Part shown: piece by piece, positions 8,877 to 16,645 of the stretch
Numbering within the stretch: the first letter of the stretch is position 1
Layout of the letters: every line of letters begins with the position of its first letter
DNA from: Streptomyces monomycini
Lineage (GTDB): Bacteria > Actinomycetota > Actinomycetes > Streptomycetales > Streptomycetaceae
NCBI RefSeq assembly: GCF_022271435.1
Contig: NZ_JAFIQY010000005.1
Location: forward strand, 62,001-126,000
Direction: 5' to 3'
DNA length: 64,000 nt
The notes under the pieces: model-generated
What the model saw: the letters and a program-made list of their open reading frames with translations, nothing else
Database searches by the model: none
Told to the model about the DNA's origin: nothing
Program-made: the position numbers and the translations under genes

Positions 8877-9989
8877 TCACTCGTTCGCCGGTGTCTCGTC
8901 CGCGAAGACCTTGGTGACCACGCGTCCGTCCTCGGTCAGGTAGCCGTGCAGCATCCCCTCGCTGCTGTGCGGGGCGTCGAAGACCCCCTGGGCGTTCAGC
9001 GCGATCACACCGCCCGTGCCGCCCAGGTGCGGCAGCCGCTTCACCAGTACCTCGTAGGCGGCGCCGGCCAGGTCCCGCCCGCCGAACTCGATCAGGTTGG
9101 AGATCGTGCCGGTGGCGGCGCCCCGGAGGAACACCTCGCCCGCTCCCGTGGCGCTGGCCGCGACCGTGCCGTTCTTGGCATAGGTGCCCGCGCCGACGAC
9201 GGGCGAGTCGCCGACCCGGCCGGCCATCTTGTTCGTCAGTCCGCCGGTGGAGGTCGCCGCCGCCAGGTCCCGTTTCCCGTCCACGGCCACCGCGCCGACC
9301 GTGCCCTGGGTCAGGGTCTCTCCGGAGCCCTTCAGCCGGCCCTTGGCCTTCATCAGCTCCTGCCAGCGCTTCTCGGTCCAGTAGTAGTCCTGGGTCACGG
9401 TAGGCAGGCCGTTGCGGGCCGCGAAGTCGTCGGCGCCCTCGCCCGCCAGCAGTACGTGCTTGGTCTTCTCCATCACCAGCCGCGCCGCGGAGACGGGATT
9501 GCGTACGTTGCGCACCCCGGCCACGGCCCCCGCCGCCAGGTCGGAGCCGCGCATCACCGAGGCGTCCAGCTCGTGGCCCGCGTCCTCGTTGAACACCGCG
9601 CCCTTGCCCGCGTTGAACAAGGGGTTGTCCTCCAGCCTGCGGACCGCGGCCTCGACCGCCGCCACACTGCTGCCGCCCTTGCGCAACACTTTCTGCCCGG
9701 CGCGCAACGCCTCGGTCAGACCGTCGCGGTACGCCTTCTCCTGGGCGGGGGTGGTGTCCTCGCGCTTCAGGGCGGTGCCCGCGCCGCCGTGGACGGCGAT
9801 GACGACATGGCGGGCGTCCGGCCGCGGCTTGCCCCCGGCGGTCTGCGCCGCGCGCGCCGCGACGGGCTCGGCCGCTCCTGGCTGATCTGCGGAGACCGCG
9901 CCGCTGCCGGGCACCACCGCCAGCAGCGCGGCCAAGGACAGCGCTCCCGCGCCCACGCACGTCGTACGGACTGCCGGGTTCCTGGCCAT
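8877..9989 (-). CDS. Secreted isoaspartyl peptidase / L-asparaginase (Ntn hydrolase)
   Basis: This 370-residue protein has an N-terminal signal-like segment (AGALSLAALLAVVPGSGAVSA), so export is likely. The plant-type asparaginase fold is clear: VIAVHGGAG early, KGAVFN, and the autoprocessing site QGTVGAVAVD with the catalytic Thr near residue 230, followed by TSTGG and GTG(T/G) substrate-loop motifs. Such precursors cleave before this Thr to form the two subunits. Expected activity is hydrolysis of beta-aspartyl peptides and/or L-asparagine outside the cell. The ATG at 9989 follows GGGAGAGAG. It is on the same strand as the phospholipase C gene upstream but separated from it by a terminator hairpin. 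Confidence 0.88.
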   Translation of the reverse strand: MARNPAVRTTCVGAGALSLAALLAVVPGSGAVSADQPGAAEPVAARAAQTAGGKPRPDARHVVIAVHGGAGTALKREDTTPAQEKAYRDGLTEALRAGQKVLRKGGSSVAAVEAAVRRLEDNPLFNAGKGAVFNEDAGHELDASVMRGSDLAAGAVAGVRNVRNPVSAARLVMEKTKHVLLAGEGADDFAARNGLPTVTQDYYWTEKRWQELMKAKGRLKGSGETLTQGTVGAVAVDGKRDLAAATSTGGLTNKMAGRVGDSPVVGAGTYAKNGTVAASATGAGEVFLRGAATGTISNLIEFGGRDLAGAAYEVLVKRLPHLGGTGGVIALNAQGVFDAPHSSEGMLHGYLTEDGRVVTKVFADETPANE

Positions 9990-10078
9990 GGGCTCTCTCC
10001 CTCGAACGGGTGATCAGGCGTCGGCACGATATCGCGCACCTGCAGAGCGGAAGCCGCCATGATCCGGCCAGCGCGAAG

Positions 10079-10109
10079 GGCCGCCCCCTTCGGGACGCAG
10101 GGGGCGGCC
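10079..10109. terminator. Hairpin terminator after phospholipase C
   Basis: GGCCGCCCCCT at 10079-10089 pairs perfectly with AGGGGGCGGCC at 10099-10109 around a 9-base loop. It begins 8 bp beyond the phospholipase C stop codon on the minus strand, where transcript termination is expected. Confidence 0.75.
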
Positions 10110-10116
10110 GTACGGA

Positions 10117-12189
10117 TCACACCGTGTGGATCCCGGGGTCGCTCACCCCGGCCGCGCCGTTCTCCACATGGCCCGCGAACCGGCGCAGATACGTGCGGTC
10201 CGCGTCGCAGACCACGCTGACGTCGTACCAGCGCTTGCCCGCCCGCAGGTCCACGGTGTGAGTCACCCGCTGCCCCGGGCGCACGGTGAACGTGCGGGAG
10301 GCAGCGCCGTACGCGTCGGTGAGCTTCAGGGTGCGGGCGCCGTCGCCCGCGTTGGTCAGGACCAGGTCGAGATTGCCGGTGGCCCTGTTGTGCCGCGCGG
10401 TCACCTCGGGGCCCGCCGTCCTGCCCGGCCCCCGAAACGTCCGCAGGAAGCCGTTCGGGCCGAACACCGAGAGGTCGTACGTGCCCTGCGAGTAGGCCGT
10501 GTTCCAGCTGTCGGAGTCGGCCTTGCCGCGCTCGGTGGTGTACGTCCAGGGGCCGTCGCCGCGGTTCGGCGCCGTGACGTAGAAGTGCGCCCCGGCTGCG
10601 TCACCGCCGCTGAAGCTCAGGCGGTACTTTCCGGCCGCGGTGTCGGCGGCGCCGTCCACGTACGGCGCGTAAGGCAGCGGCCGGGTGGGACGGGTGCCGC
10701 GCTCCTGCTTGGGCAGACTGCCGGCGGCCGGCGGCGCGGGGTGGAAGTCGGCAGGCTTCGGGTGGATCGGCGTGTAGCCGCCGGTGCCCGGCAGCGCGCC
10801 CGGCCTGCCCGTACGGCTGAAGTCGAAGGCCGAGGTCAGGTCGCCGCAGACGGCGCGCCGCCACTTCGAGATGTGCGGTTCGGCGACCCCGAAGCGGCGC
10901 TCCATGAAGCGGATGACCGAGGTGTGGTCGAAGGTCTCGGAGCAGACGTACCCGCCGGTGCTCCAGGGGGAGACGACGAGCATCGGCACCCGCTGGCCGA
11001 GTCCGTACGCTCCGGCCGGGAAGCCCGCGCCGCCGGGGTAGAGCTCCAGTTCGGTGGAGACGGTGGACCGGCCCTGGGCGGCGCCGGCCGGCGGGTACGG
11101 CGGGACGACGTGGTCGAAGAAGCCGTCGTTCTCGTCGTAGGTGATGAACAGCGCGGTCCTGGCCCAGACCTTCGGGTCGGAGGTCAGCACGTCCAGCACC
11201 TGGGAGATATACCAGGCACCGTAGTTGGCGGGCCAGCTCGGGTGCTCGGTGTACGCCTCGGGACAGGCGATCCAGGAGACCTTCGGCAGCCGGCCGTTCT
11301 TGACGTCCGCCCGCAGGTCGTCGAGGAGCTTGCCGCCGCCCTTCACGTCGGAGCCGCGCCGGGCCTTCTCGTAGAGCGGGTCGCCGGGCTTCGCGTTGCG
11401 GAAGCTGTTGAAGTACAGCAGGGAGTTGTCCCCGTAGTTGCCCCGGTACGGGTCCTTGATCCAGCCCCAGCCGCCCGCCGCGTCCAGGCCGTCGCCGATG
11501 TCCTGGTAGATCTTCCAGGAGACGCCCTTCGCCTCCAGCCGCTCGGGGTACGTCGTCCAGCTGTAGCCCTTCTCGGCGTTGTCCAGGACCGGGCCGCTGG
11601 GGTCGCCGGGGCCCTTGCCGTCGTTGCCCGTGTACCCGGTCCACAGGTAGTAGCGGTTCGGGTCGGTGGAGCCGATGAACGAGCAGTGGTAGGCGTCGCA
11701 GACGGTGAAGGTGTCGGCCAGCGCGAAGTGGAACGGGATGTCCTTGCGCGCAAGGTGCGCCATCGTGGTGGCCGTCTTGGCCGGGACCCACTGGTCGTAG
11801 CGGCCGTCGTTGAACGCCCGGTGGCTGCCCTTCCAGTCGTGGTTGAGGTCTTCGATGAAGGTCAGCCCGAGGTTGTCGTCCGCGACGCGGGGCCGGAACG
11901 GCAGTACTTCCTTGCCCTTGCCGTCGGACTGGTGCCACACCGGCTTGCCGCTGGGCAGCGTCACCGGCCGGGGGTCGCCGAAGCCCCGTACGCCGCGCAG
12001 CGTTCCGAAGTAATGGTCGAAAGAGCGATTTTCCTGCATCAGGACGACGATGTGCTCGACGTCCTCGATGGAGCCGGTGCGGCGGTCGGCGGGGATCGCG
12101 GCGGCACGGGCGATGCTCTGCGACAGCGCGGAGAACGCGGCGGCCCCGCCGGTGAGTTGCAGGAACCGCCGCCGGTCGAGTTCTGGCAT
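10117..12189 (-). CDS. Tat-exported phosphocholine-specific phospholipase C
   Basis: This 690-residue secreted phosphoesterase begins with a twin-arginine signal (DRRRFLQ, then a hydrophobic stretch ending ARAAA). Family motifs of the PlcN/AcpA-like phospholipases are present: VVLMQENRSFDHYFGTLRG near the N-terminus, WTGYTGND, and ITYDENDGFFDHV in the metal-binding region. About 200 C-terminal residues resemble the paired beta domains of this family. It should hydrolyse phosphatidylcholine-type lipids outside the cell and release phosphate-containing headgroups. The ATG at 12189 places the twin arginines at residues 6-7; GGGGG lies upstream. A candidate PHO box about 87 bp upstream of the start suggests induction in low phosphate. 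Confidence 0.9.
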   Translation of the reverse strand: MPELDRRRFLQLTGGAAAFSALSQSIARAAAIPADRRTGSIEDVEHIVVLMQENRSFDHYFGTLRGVRGFGDPRPVTLPSGKPVWHQSDGKGKEVLPFRPRVADDNLGLTFIEDLNHDWKGSHRAFNDGRYDQWVPAKTATTMAHLARKDIPFHFALADTFTVCDAYHCSFIGSTDPNRYYLWTGYTGNDGKGPGDPSGPVLDNAEKGYSWTTYPERLEAKGVSWKIYQDIGDGLDAAGGWGWIKDPYRGNYGDNSLLYFNSFRNAKPGDPLYEKARRGSDVKGGGKLLDDLRADVKNGRLPKVSWIACPEAYTEHPSWPANYGAWYISQVLDVLTSDPKVWARTALFITYDENDGFFDHVVPPYPPAGAAQGRSTVSTELELYPGGAGFPAGAYGLGQRVPMLVVSPWSTGGYVCSETFDHTSVIRFMERRFGVAEPHISKWRRAVCGDLTSAFDFSRTGRPGALPGTGGYTPIHPKPADFHPAPPAAGSLPKQERGTRPTRPLPYAPYVDGAADTAAGKYRLSFSGGDAAGAHFYVTAPNRGDGPWTYTTERGKADSDSWNTAYSQGTYDLSVFGPNGFLRTFRGPGRTAGPEVTARHNRATGNLDLVLTNAGDGARTLKLTDAYGAASRTFTVRPGQRVTHTVDLRAGKRWYDVSVVCDADRTYLRRFAGHVENGAAGVSDPGIHTV

Positions 12190-12275
12190 GGCTGAAATGC
12201 CCCCTTGGGCTGGGAGGGTACGGGCGCGACTGGAGTGTTCCAAGAGGAACGAGGCCGTGGGAAGACGTCGTGACA

Positions 12276-12308
12276 CCCGGGTGAAGAGTCGCGGGACGAG
12301 GCGTGAAC
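12276..12308 (-). promoter_or_regulatory. Candidate PHO box (three 11-bp units)
   Basis: Read on the minus strand, three consecutive 11-mers occur: GTTCACGCCTC (12298-12308), GTCCCGCGACT (12287-12297) and CTTCACCCGGG (12276-12286). The outer two match the Streptomyces PhoP direct-repeat unit GTTCACC-like well and are in exact 11-bp register; the middle one is degenerate. The box lies about 87 bp upstream of the phospholipase C start, a location that makes sense for a phosphate-scavenging enzyme. Confidence 0.55.
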
Positions 12309-12443
12309 AGGCGACGGACGGCCCGTCGGCACCGCCATGCCGGGCATACGCTGAACCGGCTCCGTACGCCGGTCCGCCCCGCCCGAGGCGGACCGTTGGC
12401 GACATGCCGGGCTGACCCCCCGCCGTACGGCACCCTCCACCGC

Positions 12444-12459
12444 ATTGGCATATGCCAAT
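12444..12459. promoter_or_regulatory. Perfect 16-bp palindrome, possible operator
   Basis: ATTGGCATATGCCAAT is a perfect palindrome in an AT-richer island of the divergent region, about 255 bp from both flanking start codons. Its symmetry suggests a dimeric repressor or activator site. The regulator is unknown. Confidence 0.45.
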
Positions 12460-12579
12460 TGCATACCGCGGATTTCCCGCCGTCACACGATGGACCGATT
12501 TCGCCGCCAATGTCGCGCACGCCGCCGATGCGGAATCAGGTAATTCCGATCACCAGTTTCGAACCCAGTTGCTGCTGAG

Positions 12580-12585
12580 TAGGGT
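12580..12585 (+). promoter_or_regulatory. Possible -10 element (TAGGGT) before the hypothetical gene
   Basis: TAGGGT fits the Streptomyces -10 consensus TAGRRT. A weak GTTTCG lies 18 bp upstream. If it is used, transcription would start near 12592, which excludes the more upstream GTG at 12586 as translation start and supports the ATG at 12697. Confidence 0.35.
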
Positions 12586-12696
12586 GTGGCACTGCCGGTG
12601 GAACTGGGGGAACAGTGCGTACCGGTTGATTTCGGCATGGCTGAAAATGCGCTGGTGTCCGACCTCACCGGCAGAACGGCAGGAGCGGCAGGGGAC

Positions 12697-13653
12697 ATGA
12701 CCGCTGGGTTATTCGAAGGGCAGTACGTGTGGCATCCGGCAGCCGATGATCTCCCACTCGCGCGGGCCTGCGTGGACATCCGGGCAGGCCGCTACTTCGG
12801 CGCGCGCGAGATCCTGCGGGAGGCACGCGGCGATCACGGCGTACGCGCCCACCGCTCCCTGGTACTGGCCTCCGAAGCGGCCGACTCGGACCTGGCGGAG
12901 CGCTGGCTGGCCGAGGAACCCGGCCGGGAAGCGGCCCTGCTGTGGGCGCGCGTCGCGGTCCTGCGGGCGGTCCGCGCGGCCGACGGCGGCGACAGCCGGG
13001 CCGAAGCCCTCGGCCGGATCGCAGTGGCCGCCTGCGACCGGGCCGCCGAGACGGCCCCCGACGACCCCACACCGTGGTCGGCCAAACTGACCCTGGCCCG
13101 CCTCCAGCAGCCCCGCGACCCTGCCCCGCAAGGACTGCTCACCGCGCCGCCCGGGCCCTGGACGCTCTTCTCCCACATCCTGCGGCTCGACCCCTGGAAC
13201 CGCGAGGGCCACCACCGCTTCCTGTCGTTCTTCTTCCCGCGCCACGGGGGCGAGGCGAACGCGTCCTGGGACGTCGCCGCGTTCCTCAGCCAGCGGGCAC
13301 CGGCCTCCTCACCGCTGCGCCTGCTGCCGCTGGTGGCCCTGGTGGACGGCTACAACGCCGATTCGCTCCTCGCGGAACGCACCTGGGAACAGCCGCAGTG
13401 GAAGGCCACGGCCCTGAGCGTCTACCGCAACTGGCTGCCGCACGTCGCCGGTTACCGCTTCACCCCCGTGCTGGACCTGGCCTACCTCGCGCACGCGCTG
13501 CACATGGCACAGTGCGCCTTCGAGGCACGGGCGGTGTTCACGGCCATGGGCCCGTACGCCTCCCGTATGCCGTGGAGCGCCTTCGGCGACCCCGAGGAGC
13601 AGCTGAACAAGGCGAGACGCGCGTGCGGTCTCCCGGTGCCCGATGCTTCCTGA
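12697..13653 (+). CDS. Hypothetical protein with helical TPR-like character; TTA at codon 5
   Basis: I do not recognise this protein of about 318 residues. It is rich in Ala/Arg/Leu helices resembling degenerate TPR pairs (RYFGAREILREARG, AERWLAEEPGREAALLWARVAVLRAV, MAQCAFEARAVFTAMGP) and contains conserved-looking segments LDPWNREGHHRFLSFFFPRHGG and YRNWLPHVAGYRF. There is no signal peptide or membrane helix. The frame is open from a GTG at 12586 and an ATG at 12637; I chose the ATG at 12697 because AGGAG precedes it and a -10-like site overlaps the earliest start. With this start the fifth codon is TTA (12709-12711), the rare leucine codon read by bldA tRNA, so translation may depend on development. 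A strong hairpin follows. Confidence 0.6.
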   Translation: MTAGLFEGQYVWHPAADDLPLARACVDIRAGRYFGAREILREARGDHGVRAHRSLVLASEAADSDLAERWLAEEPGREAALLWARVAVLRAVRAADGGDSRAEALGRIAVAACDRAAETAPDDPTPWSAKLTLARLQQPRDPAPQGLLTAPPGPWTLFSHILRLDPWNREGHHRFLSFFFPRHGGEANASWDVAAFLSQRAPASSPLRLLPLVALVDGYNADSLLAERTWEQPQWKATALSVYRNWLPHVAGYRFTPVLDLAYLAHALHMAQCAFEARAVFTAMGPYASRMPWSAFGDPEEQLNKARRACGLPVPDAS

Positions 13654-13660
13654 CGCTCCC

Positions 13661-13704
13661 GGCGGTTCCGGGGGAGGCGCCGCGCGCCCGCCCCCGGAAC
13701 CGCC
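13661..13704 (+). terminator. Hairpin terminator after the hypothetical gene
   Basis: GGCGGTTCCGGGGG at 13661-13674 pairs perfectly with CCCCCGGAACCGCC at 13691-13704, a 14-bp stem beginning 8 bp after the stop codon. The remaining 210 bp to the permease gene are C-rich, and I see no other signal there. Confidence 0.75.
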
Positions 13705-13914
13705 GTCCCATGTCCCCGGGCCGGGACCCACCACCCACCGCGCCCACGCCCCGGCCGCCCGGCCCCCGGTCCCCTGATCCCCCGCTTCCCCCATACCGCC
13801 CGGCCTGCCGGACACGGCCCCCCGTGCCCCGGCACGCCCCGAAGACAGGTGCGACACCGCGTATCGGCGCTCCGCGCCGAGGTCTTCCTGTCCCCCACCA
13901 GAAAGGTTGCGGTT

Positions 13915-15453
13915 GTGTCCGATTCCGTGTCCCCCGCCCGCACCAGAAGCCACCGCGCCGCGGATCCCGTCACGCTCGACGACGACGCGACGCTGCACGC
14001 CATGGGCTATCCGCGGAAACTGACCCGGCGGTTCCGCGCGTTCGACAATTTCGCGATCTCTTTCACCATCATCAACATCCTTTCCGGGATCTTCTCCTCC
14101 TTCGGGTTCGGTATGAACGCCGGCGGGCCGGTGGTCCTGGTCTTCGGCTGGATAGCCGTCGCCGCCATGGTGCTGTTCGTCGGCGCCTCGATGGCGGAGA
14201 TCGCCTCCGCCTACCCGACCAGCGGCGCGCTGTACTTCTCGGCCGGGAAACTGGCCAAACGGCACCGGGGCGCCTGGTCCTGGTACACGGGCTGGCTGAA
14301 CTTCGTCGGCCAGGTCGGCGGCACGGCCGCCACCGGCTACGCGGCGGCCACCTTCATCCAGGCCTTCATCGCCATGCAGTGGCCGTCCTACGAGGCCACC
14401 CCGCAGCGGGCGGTCCTGATCACCGCGGCGATCCTGTTCGTCCAGGCGCTCGCCAACACCTTTACGGTGCAGCTGGTCGCGGTGCTGAACCGGATCTCCG
14501 TGTGGTGGCTGCTGATCGGTCTGGTCGTCATCGTCACCGCGCTCATCGCGCTGCCCTCGCACCACCAGTCCCCGTCGTTCGTGACCCACTTCGTCAACAA
14601 CACCGGGTTCACCAACGGCCTGTACGGCGCGATGCTCGGCCTGCTGGTCACGAGCTGGACCTTCACCGGGTTCGACGGCAGCTTCCACATGTCCGAGGAG
14701 ACGGTGCAGGCCACCGTCAACGCGCCCAAGGGCATCATGCGGGCCATCGGCTACTCCGCGGTCGCCGGCCTGGTCCTGATGCTCGCCCTGGTCTTCGCGA
14801 TCCGCGACTACGCGGGCGCGGCGGGCGCCGAGGCACCGCCGGTGCAGATCCTCATCGACGCGCTGGGCACCGGCACCGCCAAGTTCCTCCTGCTGATCGT
14901 GATCGGCGCGATGCTCTTCTGCGGCCTGGCCAACATGACCAGCAACACCCGGCAGATCTTCGCCTTCTCGCGGGACGGCGCGATGCCCGGGTCCCGGTGG
15001 TGGCACTCGGTCTCCGCGCGCACCCGTACCCCCGTCAAGGCGGTCTGGCTGGCCGCGGCCTGCTCCCTGGTCCTGGTCATTCCCGGCTGGTGGTCGCACA
15101 CCGCGTTCACCGCCGTCGTCAGCGTCAACGTCGTCGGGCTCTTCCTCGCCTACGCGGTGCCGATCTTCCTGCGGCTGCGGCTGGACACGTTCCAGCCCGG
15201 CCCGTGGAACCTGGGGCGGTACGGCAAGCTGGTCGCGGCCGTCGCGGTGACCTGGATCGTGATCAGCAGTGTGCTGTTCATGCTGCCGCAGGCCTCGCCG
15301 ATCACCGCGGAATCGTTCAACTACGCGCCGATCGCGCTGGGCGTGGTCCTCGTCATCGCCACCGTGTGGTGGTTCGCCACCGCCCGGCGGCGCTTCCAGG
15401 GCCCGGTCAGCTACGGTCGGCCCGACGAAGTCGCCGCCATGGACCTCATCTGA
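13915..15453 (+). CDS. APC-superfamily amino acid permease
   Basis: This 512-residue protein has about twelve hydrophobic segments and an APC fold. The first helix region, FRAFDNFAISFTIINILSGIFSSFGFG, and the block MAEIASAYPTSGALYFSAGKLA are typical of the amino acid/choline/GABA transporter subgroup. The GTG at 13915 was chosen because GAAAGG stands 8 bases upstream; a longer in-frame ATG has no ribosome site. The expected role is proton-coupled uptake of an amino acid or polyamine; the substrate is not predictable from sequence. A hairpin follows the gene, but the GNAT gene begins only 66 bp after the stop and may be partly cotranscribed. Confidence 0.85.
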   Translation: MSDSVSPARTRSHRAADPVTLDDDATLHAMGYPRKLTRRFRAFDNFAISFTIINILSGIFSSFGFGMNAGGPVVLVFGWIAVAAMVLFVGASMAEIASAYPTSGALYFSAGKLAKRHRGAWSWYTGWLNFVGQVGGTAATGYAAATFIQAFIAMQWPSYEATPQRAVLITAAILFVQALANTFTVQLVAVLNRISVWWLLIGLVVIVTALIALPSHHQSPSFVTHFVNNTGFTNGLYGAMLGLLVTSWTFTGFDGSFHMSEETVQATVNAPKGIMRAIGYSAVAGLVLMLALVFAIRDYAGAAGAEAPPVQILIDALGTGTAKFLLLIVIGAMLFCGLANMTSNTRQIFAFSRDGAMPGSRWWHSVSARTRTPVKAVWLAAACSLVLVIPGWWSHTAFTAVVSVNVVGLFLAYAVPIFLRLRLDTFQPGPWNLGRYGKLVAAVAVTWIVISSVLFMLPQASPITAESFNYAPIALGVVLVIATVWWFATARRRFQGPVSYGRPDEVAAMDLI

Positions 15454-15466
15454 CGTTCCGCCACCG

Positions 15467-15492
15467 CCCCGCCGCCCCGCACGGCGGCGGGG
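15467..15492 (+). terminator. Hairpin after permease gene
   Basis: CCCCGCCGCC at 15467-15476 pairs with GGCGGCGGGG at 15483-15492 around a 6-base loop, 13 bp after the permease stop. With so short a distance to the next gene it may act as a partial terminator. Confidence 0.6.
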
Positions 15493-15519
15493 CCCGACAG
15501 CCAAGGACACCCACCAGGT

Positions 15520-16473
15520 ATGACCTCTCCCGGCGAGATCCCGCACCAGAACGCCACCACCGGCACCTCGGCCGGTACCGCCCCCGGCACCACGACCGCG
15601 ACCCTCGCCGCGGCTCCGGGCACCCCGGCCGGTGAGTTCACCGTCCGCCCCGCCACCCTTGAGGAGTGGCGCGACGTGGCGCAGTGGGCCGCCGACGAAG
15701 GCTGGAACCCGGGCCACCGCGACACCGACTGCTTCCACGCCACCGACCCGGACGGCTTCTTCATAGGCCTCCTGGACGGCCAGCTCGTCTCGTCGGTGTC
15801 TGTCGTCAACTACTCTCCGGAGTACGCCTTCCTCGGCTACTACCTGGTGCACCCGGACCACCGCGGTACCGGGCTGGGCCTGGCCACCTGGCAGGCCGCG
15901 GTGCCGCACGCCGGGAGCCGGACCATCGGTCTGGACGCGGTCCCGGCGCAGGAGGCCACGTACCGGCGCTCCGGCTTCACCACCGCGTACCGCACCACCC
16001 GCTACCGCGGACGCCCCGTCCGCCCCGGCGCTTCCGCGGCGCCGGTCGTCCCGGTGACGCCTGCGCACCTCGACGCCCTCGCCGCGTACGACCAGCAGTG
16101 CTTCCCGGCCGGCCGGCGGGCGTTCCTCTCCCGGTGGCTCACCACCGAAGGCCACCACGCGTACGCGCAGCTGCGGGACGGGAAGATCGCGGGGTACGGC
16201 GTGCTCCGGCCGGCCCGCGACGGGTACCGCCTGGGCCCGCTCTTCGCCGACACGTCCCAGGGCGCCGAAGCCCTCTTCGACGCGCTGACGTCGCACGCGG
16301 GCCCGGACGGCACGGTCCACGTCGACATCCCCGACCCGCACCACGGCGCGGGCTCCCTGGCCCTCTCCCGGGGCCTGGCCCCGGACTCCCACACGATGCG
16401 CATGTACACGGGGCCGGTGGCGCCGGTGCGTGCGGAGCAGTGCTATGCGGTGACGAGCCTGGAACTGGGCTGA
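15520..16473 (+). CDS. GNAT N-acetyltransferase, two-domain
   Basis: This 317-residue protein begins with a Thr/Ala/Gly-rich leader of about 40 residues. A GNAT domain follows (TVRPATLEEW, then YYLVHPDHRGTGLGLATWQ, which carries the acetyl-CoA binding Q/RxxGxG/A-type loop). The second half (YDQQCFPAGRRAFLSRWL, IAGYGVLRPARDGYRLGPLFAD) matches the C-terminal acetyltransferase-like domain common in two-domain actinobacterial GNATs. The acceptor is unknown. The ATG at 15520 has AAGGA about 12 bases upstream. Its position just after an amino acid permease may be functional, but nothing in the sequence proves it. Confidence 0.82.
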   Translation: MTSPGEIPHQNATTGTSAGTAPGTTTATLAAAPGTPAGEFTVRPATLEEWRDVAQWAADEGWNPGHRDTDCFHATDPDGFFIGLLDGQLVSSVSVVNYSPEYAFLGYYLVHPDHRGTGLGLATWQAAVPHAGSRTIGLDAVPAQEATYRRSGFTTAYRTTRYRGRPVRPGASAAPVVPVTPAHLDALAAYDQQCFPAGRRAFLSRWLTTEGHHAYAQLRDGKIAGYGVLRPARDGYRLGPLFADTSQGAEALFDALTSHAGPDGTVHVDIPDPHHGAGSLALSRGLAPDSHTMRMYTGPVAPVRAEQCYAVTSLELG

Positions 16474-16645
16474 GCCGAAACGTTCCCCCTCCCCCGCCCC
16501 CGACGAGAACCCCGGCCGGCCCGGCGCGCACCCGCCACCGGCCGGTGTCGAACTCCCGTGCACAGCATCCGCGTTCACGCAACGTCAGTACGCTCACCCG
16601 AGAAAGGTGATGTGGTGCGGTACGCATGGGGCACGGGAGGCTTCG

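Larger units (their letters stand above)
12190..12696. promoter_or_regulatory. 507-bp divergent intergenic region, phospholipase C / hypothetical gene
   Basis: This is the longest stretch in the window without a gene. It holds a candidate PHO box on the phospholipase side, a perfect 16-bp palindrome in the middle and a possible -10 element before the plus-strand gene, each listed separately. Short minus-strand reading frames here are in-frame extensions of the phospholipase frame and have no signal-peptide logic. No RNA gene was recognised. Confidence 0.6.

Noticed and set aside
12190..12510. Upstream extension of the phospholipase C reading frame
   Set aside because: An extended N-terminus would bury the twin-arginine signal more than 100 residues inside the protein.
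16512..16545. CCGGCCGG repeats as a terminator after the GNAT gene
   Set aside because: Each copy is a self-complementary 8-mer common by chance in this base composition; no T tract or stable longer stem is evident.
16572..16600. GTTCACGCAAC followed by CTCACCCG as a second PHO box
   Set aside because: The two units are not in 11-bp register and the downstream gene is a sigma factor without a phosphate link.
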